Counted from the stretch's first letter, positions 22,781-33,618 are shown. The stretch: DNA of 64,000 nucleotides from Prorocentrum cordatum (GCA_963575745.1 CAUYUJ010014771.1:413593-477592); one strand, 5' to 3'. Numbers and translations: made by a program. Notes: generated by a model from the letters alone, not told the origin.

Positions 22781-23103
22781 TCTCTGGCAAACGAGATGTG
22801 GTGCTTCTCAGCCTGCACTCATGTGACACGCAATGCCGTGCCCTGCAATCGCGTGGTGTTTCTCAGCCTGCACTCGCAGGTCCTTCGGAGGTCAATTGTT
22901 ATGAGTTCGGCACGGTCTCGGTCAAGTACAGCGTGCTGTGGGGATCCCGAGATGGGGCCTGGCTCAAGGTGCTCAAGACGTACTGGAGTGTCCCAGAGCC
23001 GGAGTGCCAGCTGATCCTCGGGAGTTGGAACGGCATTTTCAGGCCGTGGCCGGACACGTTCTGGATCAGGACGGGGGGGTCCGAGCCCGAGATAGATGCT
23101 AGC

Positions 23104-23543
23104 GCTCTGCAGTACAAGTGCTTTTCAGCATGCGACATCCTGCGGTGCTTCTCAGCCTGCAGGGTTCGCAGCGTGCGGTTTGCAATGCATTCCTTTTCAG
23201 TATGCGAGTTCCTGCGGTGTTTCTCAGGTTGCAGGGCTCCGAGGCTCTTCCCTTCGATGCCAATGTTTTCAGACACCGTAGCTCCGTTCCGTAAACATCT
23301 TCCAAGAGCCGCTCGCAACTTTTTGCAGCTGGCGGTCTGCAGACGTAGTCTGTCTCAGCATGCGAGCTCCCGCACGCTTCGCCGGCTTTTGCTGCGCGGA
23401 CAATTTTCTCACACACGTCAGCGCCGTTTGTAGGCGTCAGAAAAACATGTAGACATTCACGAAGGGCTCAGTCTGTATATCGTCACATCATTACATACGC
23501 AGTCGTCGAACACATCGGTGTACATTCAGCGCTTTGTCCTTCT
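23104..23543 (+). repeat. 410-bp direct duplication, copy 2
   Basis: Nearly identical to 20373-20783 but with a ~32-base insertion near 23339-23372 that contains CTGTCTCAGCATGCGAGCTC. It lies about 320 bases after the stop of the second nested gene, so both nested genes have the same 3' sequence. Confidence 0.92.
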
Positions 23544-23554
23544 AGCTGGGTCGC

Positions 23555-23880
23555 TTCGTGCTGAGGCTGAGGCTGATGCAGGCTGAGGCTGAGGCAGGCT
23601 GAGGCTGAGGCCGAGGCCGACGGCAGACTGAGGCTGAGGCTGAAGCAGGCTGAGGCTGAGGCAGAGGCAGGCTGAGGCTGAGGCTGAGGCTGAGGCTGAG
23701 GCAGGCTGATGCTGAGGCAGGCTGAGGCTGAGGCTGAGGCTGATGCAGGCTGAGGCTGAGGCAGGCTGAGGCTGAGGCCGAGGCGAAGGCAGACTGAGGC
23801 TGAGGCTGAAGCAGGCTGAGGCTGAGGCTGAGGCTGAGGCTGAGGCTGAGGCTGAGGCAGGCTGAGGCTGAGGCTGTGAC
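23555..23880. repeat. (GAGGCT)n microsatellite
   Basis: GCTGAG/GAGGCA hexamer repeat over about 320 bases, merging at its end with dispersed repeat D1 copy 2. Confidence 0.95.
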
Positions 23881-24034
23881 TGCGACTGCCGTTGCCGCTG
23901 CGACTGTCCTCGCGAATGCGACAACGACTGCGAGAACAGCAGAATTCTACAACTGGATTCTCATCCGAATCTTAAGGGGAATGCTTCCAGATATGCTCCT
24001 ACACATGGCTGTTAGGTTGCTTTGCCGGGATAAT
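23859..24034. repeat. Dispersed repeat D1, copy 2
   Basis: Matches 14312-14504, from the GGCAGGCTGAGGC microsatellite end to GGTTGCTTTGCCGGGATAAT, with scattered substitutions. D1 may be attached to, and spread with, the GAGGCT repeat. Confidence 0.85.
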
Positions 24035-24053
24035 GGTTTTTCATAGAGAACGT

Positions 24054-24174
24054 CCACTTTGCAACCAGAACGGCCCACTTTACAACCAGAACGGACCACT
24101 TTACAACCAGAACGGGCCACTTTACAACCAGAACGGGCCACTTTACAACCAGAACGGACCACTTTACAACCAGC
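24054..24174 (+). repeat. 21-bp tandem repeat (TTTACAACCAG type)
   Basis: Six units anchored on CAACCAG at 24062, 24083, 24104, 24125, 24146 and 24167, exactly 21 bases apart. The core is the same as at 17388-17440 and, inverted, at 25616-25721. Confidence 0.95.
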
Positions 24175-24185
24175 TCAGAGTGGCC

Positions 24186-24356
24186 GTGCGTGTTTGGGCG
24201 TTCCGCGAAGTGTTCCAGAGCAAGTGGGCGCTCTGAAAAATGCCCCAGAACAAGTGGGCGCTCTGAAAAATGCTCCAGAGCAAGTGGGCGCTCTCAAAAG
24301 TGCTCCAGGGCGCGCGGACGTTCTGAAAAGTGCTCCAGAGCACGTGGGCGCTCTGG
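24186..24356 (+). repeat. 30-bp tandem repeat
   Basis: Units anchored on CAAGTGGGCGCTCTGAAAA at 24221, 24251, 24281, 24311 and 24341, exactly 30 bases apart. The unit length keeps one frame open with a ten-residue repeat, but I see no reason to call a gene. Confidence 0.93.
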
Positions 24357-24610
24357 AGCCCGAGCGCCTGAACTCTCTGCGCAGGCCCCAGCGATGCCTC
24401 TGAGCCCGAGCGCCTGAACGCCCTGCGCAGGCCCCAGCGATGCCTCTGAGCCCGAGGACCTGGACGCTCTGCGCAGGCCCCAGCGATGCTTCTGAGCCCG
24501 AGGACCTGGACGCTCTGCGCAGGCCCCAGCGATGCCTCTGAGCCCGAGCGCCTGGACGCTCTGAGCAGGCCCCAGCGATGCCTCTGAGCCCGAGCGCCTG
24601 GACGCTCTGG
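24357..24610 (+). repeat. 46-bp tandem repeat
   Basis: Units anchored on GCGATGCCTCTGAGCCCGAG at 24391, 24437, 24483, 24529 and 24575, exactly 46 bases apart. It follows the 30-bp array without a gap. Confidence 0.93.
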
Positions 24611-25610
24611 CGCTCTGAGCCCAGCAGACTAAGACAGGGCTTGCTAGCAGGGGCCAAGCGGCCTCAACAAGGGCCCCGTGCTCGCACGGGAATAAGGCGA
24701 CAGCATACGTAGGAAGGCTCAGGGCGACGCGCTGCCCATTTTAGGGATCACTCACAGGAAGCGAGCCCAGTGGCCTCCACAAGGGCCCAGCGCCCCAGGG
24801 AACGAGGCCATTGGCACCGCGGGTCTCTTGGGCCACGTTGGCCCCTGAAGCCCCACGGTATTCTGCAAGGGGCTAAGTGCTCCAGCTCCAGTTGGCCCCC
24901 TGCTGCTCCTCTTCTTGGAAGATCGAGGTTCAACGTTCCGAATAAATGCAACTATTTCGAAGATCGTTCCTTCCAGCGTCAGCCACAGTGCCAGCGCAGC
25001 AACGCAGGTATCCTGCTCGGGCAGCAGCCCCAGCCACCGTGCCAGCGCAGCAGCTTGAGCCACCGCGACAGCGCATCACCGCCACCTTTGTGCCTGCTAC
25101 CGCCGCACTTACCGCTGCAGCCCCGCTACCTCCACAATTCCGACTGACACCCCGCTACCGCCGCAAATCCCATTGCAGCCCAGCTACCACCACAGTTCCC
25201 ACCGCTGCCTGGCGACCACTACAGTTGCCACCGCAGCTTCCCAACACCGTGCAGTTCCCATTGTAGCCGCCGCTACCACCACATCTCCCACTACAGCTTC
25301 CCACTGCCATGCAGCTCCAGTCTTGGGCGGGATCATGGTTTATTCGCATGTCCTGCGCGACTAGCCTTCGTCCAACAATGCAGAACTGACCGACAGAGCT
25401 TAGAGAGGAAGTCAAAACCCTAATCCGCCCACCAGCACGCAACATACCATAGCGCACCAGGTCGCCGCATCGCCAATGCGCGCGCAGTGCTTCTTCGTGC
25501 GCGATGGGCAACTTTACAGCCAACGTGCCTCGAAGAGCCCAAAGCCACCCTTGCGCTTGCCCACGGAGATTTCAGGGAAAGGCCCGCGTGCAGTCAATAT
25601 GTGTTTTTTA
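24611..25610. other. No gene recognised
   Basis: 24960-25330 is a degenerate CCACCGC/CAGCC/TACCACCACAG repeat that leaves long Pro/Ala/Thr frames. The rest shows no domain or RNA gene. Confidence 0.55.
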
Positions 25611-25615
25611 CTTGC

Positions 25616-25890
25616 CTGGTTGTAAAGTGCCCTTCCTGGTTGTAAAGTGCCCTTCTCGGATTTTGTAAGCTGGTTGTAAAGTGGCCCATCTGGTTGTAAA
25701 GTGCGCTTCTGGTTGTAAAGTGACCCGCGCGCGTCCGGACCCCCCCCCTCCCCCCTCCTCGAGGGGGGGGTCTCCCGACCCCCCCCCCCTCCTTGAAGAA
25801 AGGGGGGGGGGGGGGGGGGCGGGGGAGTCCATGCCCCTCCCCCCTCCCCCCACTGGCGGTGGAAAGGAGGGGAGGTGGGGGTTCGGACCC
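25616..25890 (-). repeat. G/C-tract plus TTTACAACCAG repeats, copy 2 (inverted)
   Basis: Five CTGGTTGTAAAGT units at about 25616, 25636, 25670, 25690 and 25709 are followed by C/G runs (25739-25880) with GGACCCCCCCCTCC and a GGGGGG palindrome. This is the reverse-complement arrangement of 17305-17440. The two copies sit near opposite ends of the MFS intron. Confidence 0.8.
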
Positions 25891-25910
25891 CCCTCCACCC
25901 CTCGTGTAGG

Positions 25911-27240
25911 GAGTGCGGAGTTGGGAGTAGGGAGTGGTGAGTAGTGAGTAGTGAGTTAGTGCGTGGTGAGTAGTGAGTATTGGGTAGTGAGTAGTGGGTA
26001 GTGAATGGCGAGTAGGGAGTAGGGAGTAGGGAGTGGGGGTAGTGAGTAGTGAATAGTGAGTAGTGTGTACTGATAAGTGGGTAGTGAGTGGCGAGTAGTG
26101 AGTAGTGAGTAACAAGTAGCGAGTAGTGAGTACTGAGTAGGGAGTAGGGATTAATGAGTAGTGGGTAGTGAGTAGTGGGCAGTGAGTAGTGGGTGTCGAG
26201 TAGTGATTTAGTGAGTAGTGAGTAGTGGGTAGTGCGCAGTGCGTAGTGAGTAGTGAGTAGTGAGTGGTGAGTGGTGAGTAGTGTAGTGAGTAGTGAATAG
26301 TGAGTAGTGAGTAGTGAATAGCGAGTAGTGGGTAGTGAGTAGTGAGTAATGAGTAGTGAGTACTGAGTAGTAGGTAGTGCGTAGTGAGTAGTGAGTAGTG
26401 AGTAGTGATGAATAGAGAGTAATGGGTAGTGGCAGTGGGTAGTGAGTAGCGAGTAGCGAGTAGGGAGTAGCGAGTCGTCAGTAGTGAGGAGCGAGTAGGG
26501 CGTAGTGAGTAGTGAGTAGAGAGTAGCCAGTAGCGAGTAGTGTGTAGTGATTAGTGAGTAACGAGTACGGAGTAGCGAGTTGTGAGTAGTGAGTAGGGAG
26601 GTAGGGAGAAGGGAGTAGTGAGCAGTGAGCAGGGAGTAGTGGATAGCGAATAGTGGGTAGTGAGTAGCGATTGGTGAGTAGTGGGTAGTGAGTAGTGACT
26701 AGTGAGTTGTGACTAGTGACTAGAGACTATGTAGTGACTAGTGAATAGGGAGTAGTAAGTAGTGAGTAGTGAATAGTGTGGAGCGGGGAGTGAGTAGTGA
26801 GTATTGAGTAGCGATTATGGGAGTAGCGAGTAGCGAGTACTGAGAACTGTGTAGCCAGTATTGTGTAGGGAGTAGGGAGTAGCGAGTAGCGAGTAGTGGG
26901 TAGTGAGTAGTGGTTTGTTGGCTATGTGTAGTTAGTAGTGAGTAGTGGATAGTGGGGAATAGGTAATGGGTAGTGATTAGTGAGTAGTGAGTGGGGAGTA
27001 GTGAGTAGTGCTAAGTGAGTAGTGAGTGTTGAGTAGTGGGTAGTGAGGAGTGGGTAGTGAGTAGTGAGTAGGGAGGAGGGAGTAGTGAGTAGGGAGTAGT
27101 CAGTAGCGAGTAGTGACTGGTGGGTAGTGAGTAGTGGATAGTGGGTAGTGAGTCGTCAGTAGTGAGTAGGGGGTAGTGAGAAGTGAGTAGCGAATAGCGA
27201 GTAGTCAGTAGTGGGTAGTGAGTAATGAGTAGTGAGTACT
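25911..27240 (+). repeat. GTAGTGA minisatellite, 1.3 kb
   Basis: Degenerate seven-base units (GTAGTGA, GTAGCGA, GTAGGGA, GTAGTGG) fill the whole stretch. It is the largest simple array in the window. It is strand-asymmetric and almost free of C on the + strand. Confidence 0.95.
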
Positions 27241-27447
27241 CTTTGGGGCTGGGGTTAGTGGTTGGGGTCAGGATTAGGGGCTTGGGTTAGGGTGAGGACT
27301 AGGGGTCAAGCTAGCCAGCTCGAGCGAGTCAAGCATGGCATGCCCATTCCCACCCGCCCTCCCACAACAGAAGAAACAGTGATGGCACAACTGGGGGGTG
27401 CGCGGGCATTTCAGTGCGAGTGGAGGATACCCCAGGACACCGCATTG

Positions 27448-28350
<903 letters not shown>

Positions 28351-28439
28351 GTCGCTATCGGCCGGAATACGACGTAAGTGGGGATATATAATAATAAGGA
28401 ACAAGGATAGGGGTGGCGGGGGTCGGGTTCCGGAGTCAG

Positions 28440-28590
28440 GGGGCGGCGTGGCGAAAGGGGGGGGGGGGAGTTCGGACCCCCCCCCCCTTTTGAAAGGGCC
28501 GACGACGGGTCGGGGAAAGGGGGGGAGGGGGGGGGTCCCCGACGACGGATCGGGGAAGGGGTGGGTGGGGGGGAGTCCTACCCCCCCCCC
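28440..28590. repeat. G- and C-homopolymer block
   Basis: Runs of 8-13 G and C alternate with GACGACGGxTCGGGGAA. It resembles the tracts at 17313-17370 and 25739-25880. Confidence 0.85.
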
Positions 28591-28775
28591 TTGGGGAGAT
28601 CCAGCGGCGCACCCTCCAAGTTTACCCTTGTATCCTTCCCCTTCGGCCCATCCTTGGCCGCTTCGCTTTCCCTGGCTGCGCCCCGTTCGCAAGGTGTCGG
28701 CATGGCCTTCCAAGGCCATTGCTTCTTTATCGTGCGTCCTTACCATACGGGTTGACTGTATCTCCATTCTGCCAG

Positions 28776-29367
28776 GTACGTGGCTGCCAGGATCAACGCT
28801 TTCGTGCTGGTTGCCTCCCTGCCGCCCAGCATGCACGGGCTGAATTTCTCTCCTCAGCAGTTTGGCTACATCCAGGCCTGCTCCGCAGTGTCGATCATCG
28901 TCGTCCAGACGCTGCTATATCAACCGTTGGTGAGGAGGTTTGGGCCCCGCAGGATGCTCGCACTGGGCCTTACGTGGACTATTGCCCTTACGCTCCCGTT
29001 TCCGCTGTACGGCATGGCTGTTAACAGCGGAAGTTTCTGGAGGCTGGTGCCATGTGGAGCGTGGCAGGCCCTCAGCCAACTCGGCTTCTCTCCAGCGTTT
29101 CCCTCCCTGGCCATCCTCGTCAACAGGGCCTGCACATCGCGGCACCGTGGCGCAATCAACGGCTGGTGCAACTCTCTGAACGCTTTCTTCCGGGGCGTGT
29201 GCCCGATGCTCGCTGGAGGGTTGTTCAGCTTTGGCTGCTACCTCGAGCCTGCTGTCTCCGGCGGGCGGTACGTCGTCTTCTACGCCAACATGATGCTCGC
29301 GGTGGCGAGCATTTGTTTGGCTCCCGCGGCGCGGGGCCCGCCCATCCGAGGGATACTGAGTGTCTAA
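28776..29367 (+). CDS. MFS transporter (ZIF-like/DHA1), exon 3
   Basis: Last exon, starting after the AG at 28774-28775 and ending at TAA 29365-29367. It completes TM7 and carries TM8-TM12. Recognisable family landmarks are NFSPQQFGYIQ, the TM8 QTLLYQPLVRRFGPRRML segment, SPAFPSLAILVNRAC and GAINGWCNSLNAFFRG (the C-half NG...S motif), then LFSFGCYLEP and a final hydrophobic helix. Joined to exons 1-2 it gives a full 12-TM protein of ~460 residues. An independent gene fragment is possible, but the fit at the TM7 junction argues against it. Confidence 0.85.
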
Positions 29368-30110
29368 ACGTTCGATTCAGGACCCCTTGTGAAGCGCAAC
29401 CGTCCAGCCCTCGCGCAAAACACCACCAGAAACCACGGGAAGACCGCCGAAGACCGCCATAAGACCGCTGAAAACCTACGAAGGCTTCGAAGGCCGAGGG
29501 GGAAGGAGGGGTACATGGTCGAACACATTGGCTTGGGAGGGTTGTGGTATGGCGTCAGTCATGAAAAGCCAGGAGCCAGAAACCAGCCGTCCCCTATACA
29601 TATATATAGCCCCGGAAGCGGGGCACCAGCGCCCCGACCTGGCCGATCTCCCAACGCGGCGTGCTTTATCGAAGCCGTTTTACCTTGCGAGTGAACTGAA
29701 CCGGTACGTTCGGTTTGCCCGCTTGTCCGTCGTAGTCGTGAGCGTCGCCGCCGTCGCCGTTGAGATCCCCGTCGTCGTCGTCGTCGTCTTCGTCGTTGTC
29801 GTCGTCGTCGTCGCCGCCGTCGTCGTCGTCGTCGTCGCCATCCTCCATCTCCCTCTGCCGAAGTGAACTGACATGCTGCGTGCCTCTTTCTAGATGAGGC
29901 GAAGGTAAAACAGACGTACCCCTCTCGAGGTCCGCGCGGATTTCTTGGCTGGCGCTGGGCCCCTCAGCGGCCCCTCCAGCGTCGCTGGAGGCGCGCCATG
30001 GGGGCAGGGTCCAGCGCCGAACCGAGGAAGGCGCGCGGACGTCCGCCATGATGTCTGGTCCTTTTTGAAGTGGGTTGACGCGTGGCGTGCCATTTCCAGC
30101 CACGCGCAAT
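29368..30110. other. 3' flank of MFS gene, no further gene
   Basis: Contains a GTC/GCC trinucleotide run at 29735-29850 and a CCAGCGTCGCTGG palindrome near 29975. No domain was recognised. Confidence 0.6.
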
Positions 30111-30250
30111 GGGGGGTAGGTGGAAGGGGGAAGGCTTCTTAGAAGGAGGCTGCTCCTAAAAAGGCGCCTGACTTCTCATTAGATGTAGGGCCGGCCCCTT
30201 CCAAGGAGCAGCCTTCTTCTAAGAAGCCTTCCCCCCTCCCCCTACCCCCC
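30111..30250. repeat. 47-bp inverted repeat
   Basis: Arms 30111-30157 and 30204-30250 (core AAGGCTTCTTAGAAGGAGGC with AGCCTTCTTCTAAGAAGCCTT) pair with few mismatches around a ~46-base loop. Confidence 0.9.
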
Positions 30251-30760
30251 CCCTTGTGCGCGCCGTCAACCTTTCAAGGGCGGTAAAATCGGAATCGGCC
30301 GAGTCCACGTCAAGCAAGTTATGCGTTCTCCGTCGCCGAAACACATCGGGGCGATCGCACAGAGCACTTCGATGAGATCCAAAACGTGTAGGGGGACCGT
30401 GGTAAGTAGCACGTCGACAGCATGGACTATGTCGATGCTTCGTCAGTGTGTCCATGATCGACACGTCAACGCGTATGTATGTAAGAGATGCGTTTCCCGT
30501 CCGCAGAAACAAAGATGCTCGTATTGGCCAGTGCGAAGGGCGGTGGAGTCGGCGCATAAAGCACATGAGCATGCCGACATCTCCGACGTAGCTTTCCGAG
30601 AGCAAGCGCGCTGCATTACTCGTCCAGGATTTCGGGTAGCTAGCAGGTACAATACAGAAGGACATCGGTAAATCAGGTCTCGCATTTGGAACGGCTCGAA
30701 CTACTAAGTGGAAACATGCTCTCCTGGCGACCGGTTTCGCACTGTCTACCCCGACGATCG

Positions 30761-30951
30761 GTATCGTTTAATTGATCCCCATCCCCATCCCCATCCCCAT
30801 CCCCTTCGAGACCCCCACCAAATTACCCCCCCCAGTTGGGGATACGTCCCTCGAGACCCGAAGGGAACTGCCCATATCCCCATCTAGGGGGGTAAATCGG
30901 CCAGTGGGGCCCAGGCCACGCTGCTGGGGATGGGGATCGGTTAAACGATAC
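30761..30951. mobile_element. 191-bp TIR element (MITE-like)
   Basis: 27-base terminal inverted repeats, GTATCGTTTAATTGATCCCC... at 30761-30787 and ...GGGGATCGGTTAAACGATAC at 30925-30951, with two mismatches. The interior has nested C/G runs and a CCCCAT hexamer repeat. No open frame or clear target duplication is seen, so mobility is inferred from structure only. Confidence 0.6.
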
Positions 30952-31440
30952 TCAGACGAAGTATTGTAGAAGTCAGCATGGGATAAGGGAAATTCCGTTG
31001 CGTCCGCGATATGTTGCCTTGTCTTCAGAGGTTCAGTACGGCTACGATGCAGGGAATACTCGGCCACACGTGTCTTGCAGCGCTGTGGATTCGTGCGAGT
31101 TGCGCGGAGACACGGGTATCGACGGCTGACTGTGCGACGTGGAGTTCGATGTCTGACGTTGCTTGCAAGTGTTCTGCGTGGAGCGCGAGTGTGGAGCAGC
31201 CGACAAGCGCGCAGAAGTGCCGAGCCGAAACAACAATTAGTGGCCCCAGCTTTTGGCTGTCTTGAGATCTTGGCATTGCCTGCTGCACTCAGTCTCCCTT
31301 CCATCGGGGAAGTTATTGAAGTTATCGAAGATGCCTACGGCGAACCAAGCGCCTCTGTGGCCAAACGTTGGGCCGACGTCGTGCTAAACTATTGGACGAT
31401 TGGTTCCCGAGCCGTTGTGGAAACCTTCGGGGACAACTTA
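30952..31440. other. No gene recognised
   Basis: Mixed-composition sequence with open frames on both strands but no domain, spliced-leader relic or repeat that I can identify. Confidence 0.5.
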
Positions 31441-31444
31441 GGGG

Positions 31445-32040
31445 GGGATACAGGAGGAGGAGGAGGAGGGAAGGAGGAGGAGGAGGAGGAGGAGGAGGAG
31501 GAGGAAGACGGAGGACGGAGGACGGAGGACGGAGGACGGAGGAGGAAGAGGCCTGCTGAGGGCGTATTGGGGCCTCTTGGGGGCTTCTGAGGGCCTGCAA
31601 GGAGCCGGTTGGTTTTCGTAGGCCGTTTTGAGGGCCTCATTAAGCAGTCTTGGGGCACTCTTTGAACGTTTTCGGGCCGTGTTGAGGTCTTTGGAAGCCT
31701 GTTGGGCCGTCTTGTAGCTCTCTTGGCCTGTCTCGGGGAGGTTTGCTGGGTTTCTGGGACCGTCTTAGGGGCTATCTTGGAGGCCTATGGGCCCGTCTTA
31801 GGCAGTCGAGAGCCCGAAACGGCGAGATCGCCGAAATCTTTCAAACAGGTTTTGGGAACATTCGCGAGTTTAGCATGTTCGGGCCCTCGTAGAGGTTTTG
31901 AAAAGGCCGTATTGGGGGGGCTCTTGGGCCGTCTTGAGGCGATCGTGGGCCGTCTTGGGTCCATCTTGGGCCGCATTGGAGGCACCTTGGGGCGATCTGG
32001 GGTTCTCTTAGGGGCATCTTGGATGTATTGGATGCCATCC
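31445..32040 (+). repeat. GGA microsatellite and GGCC minisatellite block
   Basis: A (GGA)n/GGACGGA run at 31445-31545 is followed by GGCCTCTTGGG units with an AT-richer spacer at about 31800-31880. That spacer carries GAGCCCGAAACGGCGA, like the spacer at 52520-52590. Confidence 0.85.
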
Positions 32041-33160
32041 TGGCAGGGGTCATTCCGATTGCGCCGGTTCGATTCGAATCGATTTCCGCGATTCCGATTT
32101 CGAACCGACTCGATTCCGGGATTCCGATTCGCGATTCCGATTTCGAGTTCGCCCGGTCCGGCTTTTGCCGATTCGATGCGTCAGCCGATTCCTGCCGGCT
32201 TTTGCCGATCCGGCTTCGCTCCGGCTCTGGTCCCCAAGGGGAGGAGGAGGAGGGAGGAGGAACCCCTGGGGGGAAGTCCAACCCCCCCCCCCCCAGGGCG
32301 GGGTTTTCCAAAAGCCTTGTGACCCCAACCACCCCCCAGGGGATGGTTTTTCCAAAAGCCCCGGGACCCCAAACCTCGCCCAGGTCCAAAACCCCCGGGA
32401 CCCCAAAACCCCCCCGGATGGGGGTTTTCCAAAGGAAACCCCCGGGACCCCAAACCCACCCCAGGAGGGGGTTTTCCAAAACCCCCAGGACCCCTCCCCC
32501 CCCCAGGGAGGGGTTTTCCAAAGCCCCAAACCCCCCCAGGGGGGGGGGTTCCAAAAGCCCCGGGACCCCAAACCTCCCCCAGGGGGAGGTTTTCCAAAAC
32601 CCCCCGGTCCCCAAACCCCCCCTCAGGGGGGGGAGTCCCAAAACCCCCGGAACCCCAAACCCTCCCCCGGGGGGGTTTCCAAACCCCCGGGACCCCAAAC
32701 CCTCCCCAAGGGGGTGGGTCCCAAAGCCCCGGGACCCCCCCCCCCAGGGAAGGGTTTTCCAAAAACCCCGCGGGACCCCCCCCCCCCCCCCCCCCCAAGA
32801 GAGGGTTTTCCAAAGCCCCCGGGACCCCAAACACCCCCCAGGGAGGGGGGTCCAAAACCCCCGGGATCCCATCCCCCCCCAGGGCGGGGTTTTCCACAAC
32901 CCCCGGGACCCCAACCCTATAGGGTGGGGTCCAAAACCTCCGGGACCCCCCCCCCCCCAGGGGGGGGGGTTCCAAAAGCCCCAGGACCCCAAACCTACCC
33001 CAGGGGGGGAGTCCAAAACCCCCGGGACCCTAAAACATTCCGGAGAGGGGTTTTCCAAAACCTCTGGGGCCCCCAAACCCTACCCAGGAAGGGGTTTTCC
33101 AAAACCCCCGGAACCCCAACCCCCCCCCAGCCCTGAGCATCCGGCACCCACAGAAAAGAA
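32041..33160 (+). repeat. ~42-bp GGGGTTTTCCAAAACCCC array, copy 1
   Basis: A leader rich in GATTCCG and GCCGATTCGATG (32041-32225) is followed by about twenty units of GGGGTTTTCCAAAACCCCCG plus GGACCCCAAACC (about 32265-33130). The units are 35-43 bases and the G/C runs vary. The array ends at CTGAGCATCCGGCACCCACAG (33133-33154). Long proline/glycine frames in all registers are repeat artefacts. Confidence 0.9.
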
Positions 33161-33162
33161 AG

Positions 33163-33320
33163 GATAAGTTATGTTTAAGTTCTGCACCTTAACTTAAAAT
33201 AAACTTACCTTAGAACGTACTTAAGTTACTTAGTTCGTACCTCAACTTAGACTTAGAACAAACTTAGAATTGCACTTAAAACGCACTTAGTTTGCACTTA
33301 GTTTGCACTTAGTTTTTGGC
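33163..33320. repeat. ACTTAA/CTTAGTTT-rich segment
   Basis: Starts with GATAAGTTATGTTTAAG and continues with repeated ACTTAA and CACTTAGTTTG units. The same start and unit types occur at 42523-42863, where the segment is bounded by inverted repeats. Here the far end is missing. Confidence 0.75.
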
Positions 33321-33597
33321 CTGGTGTTGGGATGTTGTTTCGCAGTTAACGTATGCGGGCACAGCCGCGAAGTTTGAGCTACGTCATGCCACGTCTGCTA
33401 ATCAGCGTTATCTTTCCGATGTTTTTCGGCCCCTCGGTTTCTGGATTTCTGGTTGAAGGGCTTCGTTGGCCCATGGGCCCCTAGGATCCTGATGGGTCCC
33501 AGGGGCGCGCGCCTGGACTCCTTGGGTCTTGGATTCCTGGGTTCCTGTGCCCTGGTGGGAGAGCGAGGAGGAGGAGGAGGAGGAGGAGGAGGAGGAG

Positions 33598-33618
33598 CCA
33601 TTGCCGTTTTGGCTCAAG
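33598..33618 (+). other. DinoSL relic upstream of MKRPAAAK gene
   Basis: Matches the 21-base dinoflagellate spliced leader (CCGTAGCCATTTTGGCTCA plus AG) at 18 of 21 positions, including an unbroken TTTTGGCTCAAG. It lies 61 bases before ATG 33680, where a trans-spliced mRNA would have its leader. Spliced leaders are added to RNA, so a genomic copy implies reinsertion of a cDNA (the pattern described by Slamovits and Keeling). CCATTCAGAG just after it could be a second, eroded relic. Confidence 0.8.

Larger units (their letters stand above)
18225..23232 (+). repeat. CGGTGCTTCTCAGCCTGC dispersed short repeat family
   Basis: About fourteen near-identical ~18-base copies: 18225, 18252, 18585 and 19661 (coding, reading GASQPA); 20263, 20341, 20414, 20485, 21036, 21683, 22799, 22855, 23143 and 23215 (non-coding). 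Diverged copies inside the second nested gene read AAQPA (about 22204-22310). All known copies are on the + strand. Non-coding copies usually continue with AGGGTTCGC. I saw no clear copies outside the MFS intron. Confidence 0.85.

Noticed and set aside
27240-27300. Telomere-like GGGTTAGGG sequence
   Set aside because: Only a few imperfect TTAGGG-like words in G-rich DNA, far from a terminus; not an array.
28776-29367. Independent MFS half-gene unrelated to 15565-16524
   Set aside because: The TM7 junction, phase and total length fit a single gene too well; kept as exon 3, with the intron marked as inferred.
32060-32080. tRNA T-arm-like GGTTCGATTCG
   Set aside because: It is part of a GATTCCG repeat; no cloverleaf can be built around it.
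32041-33160. Several long proline/glycine-rich open frames on both strands
   Set aside because: They follow the ~42-bp repeat, exist in all registers at once and contain no domain; the array simply lacks stop codons.
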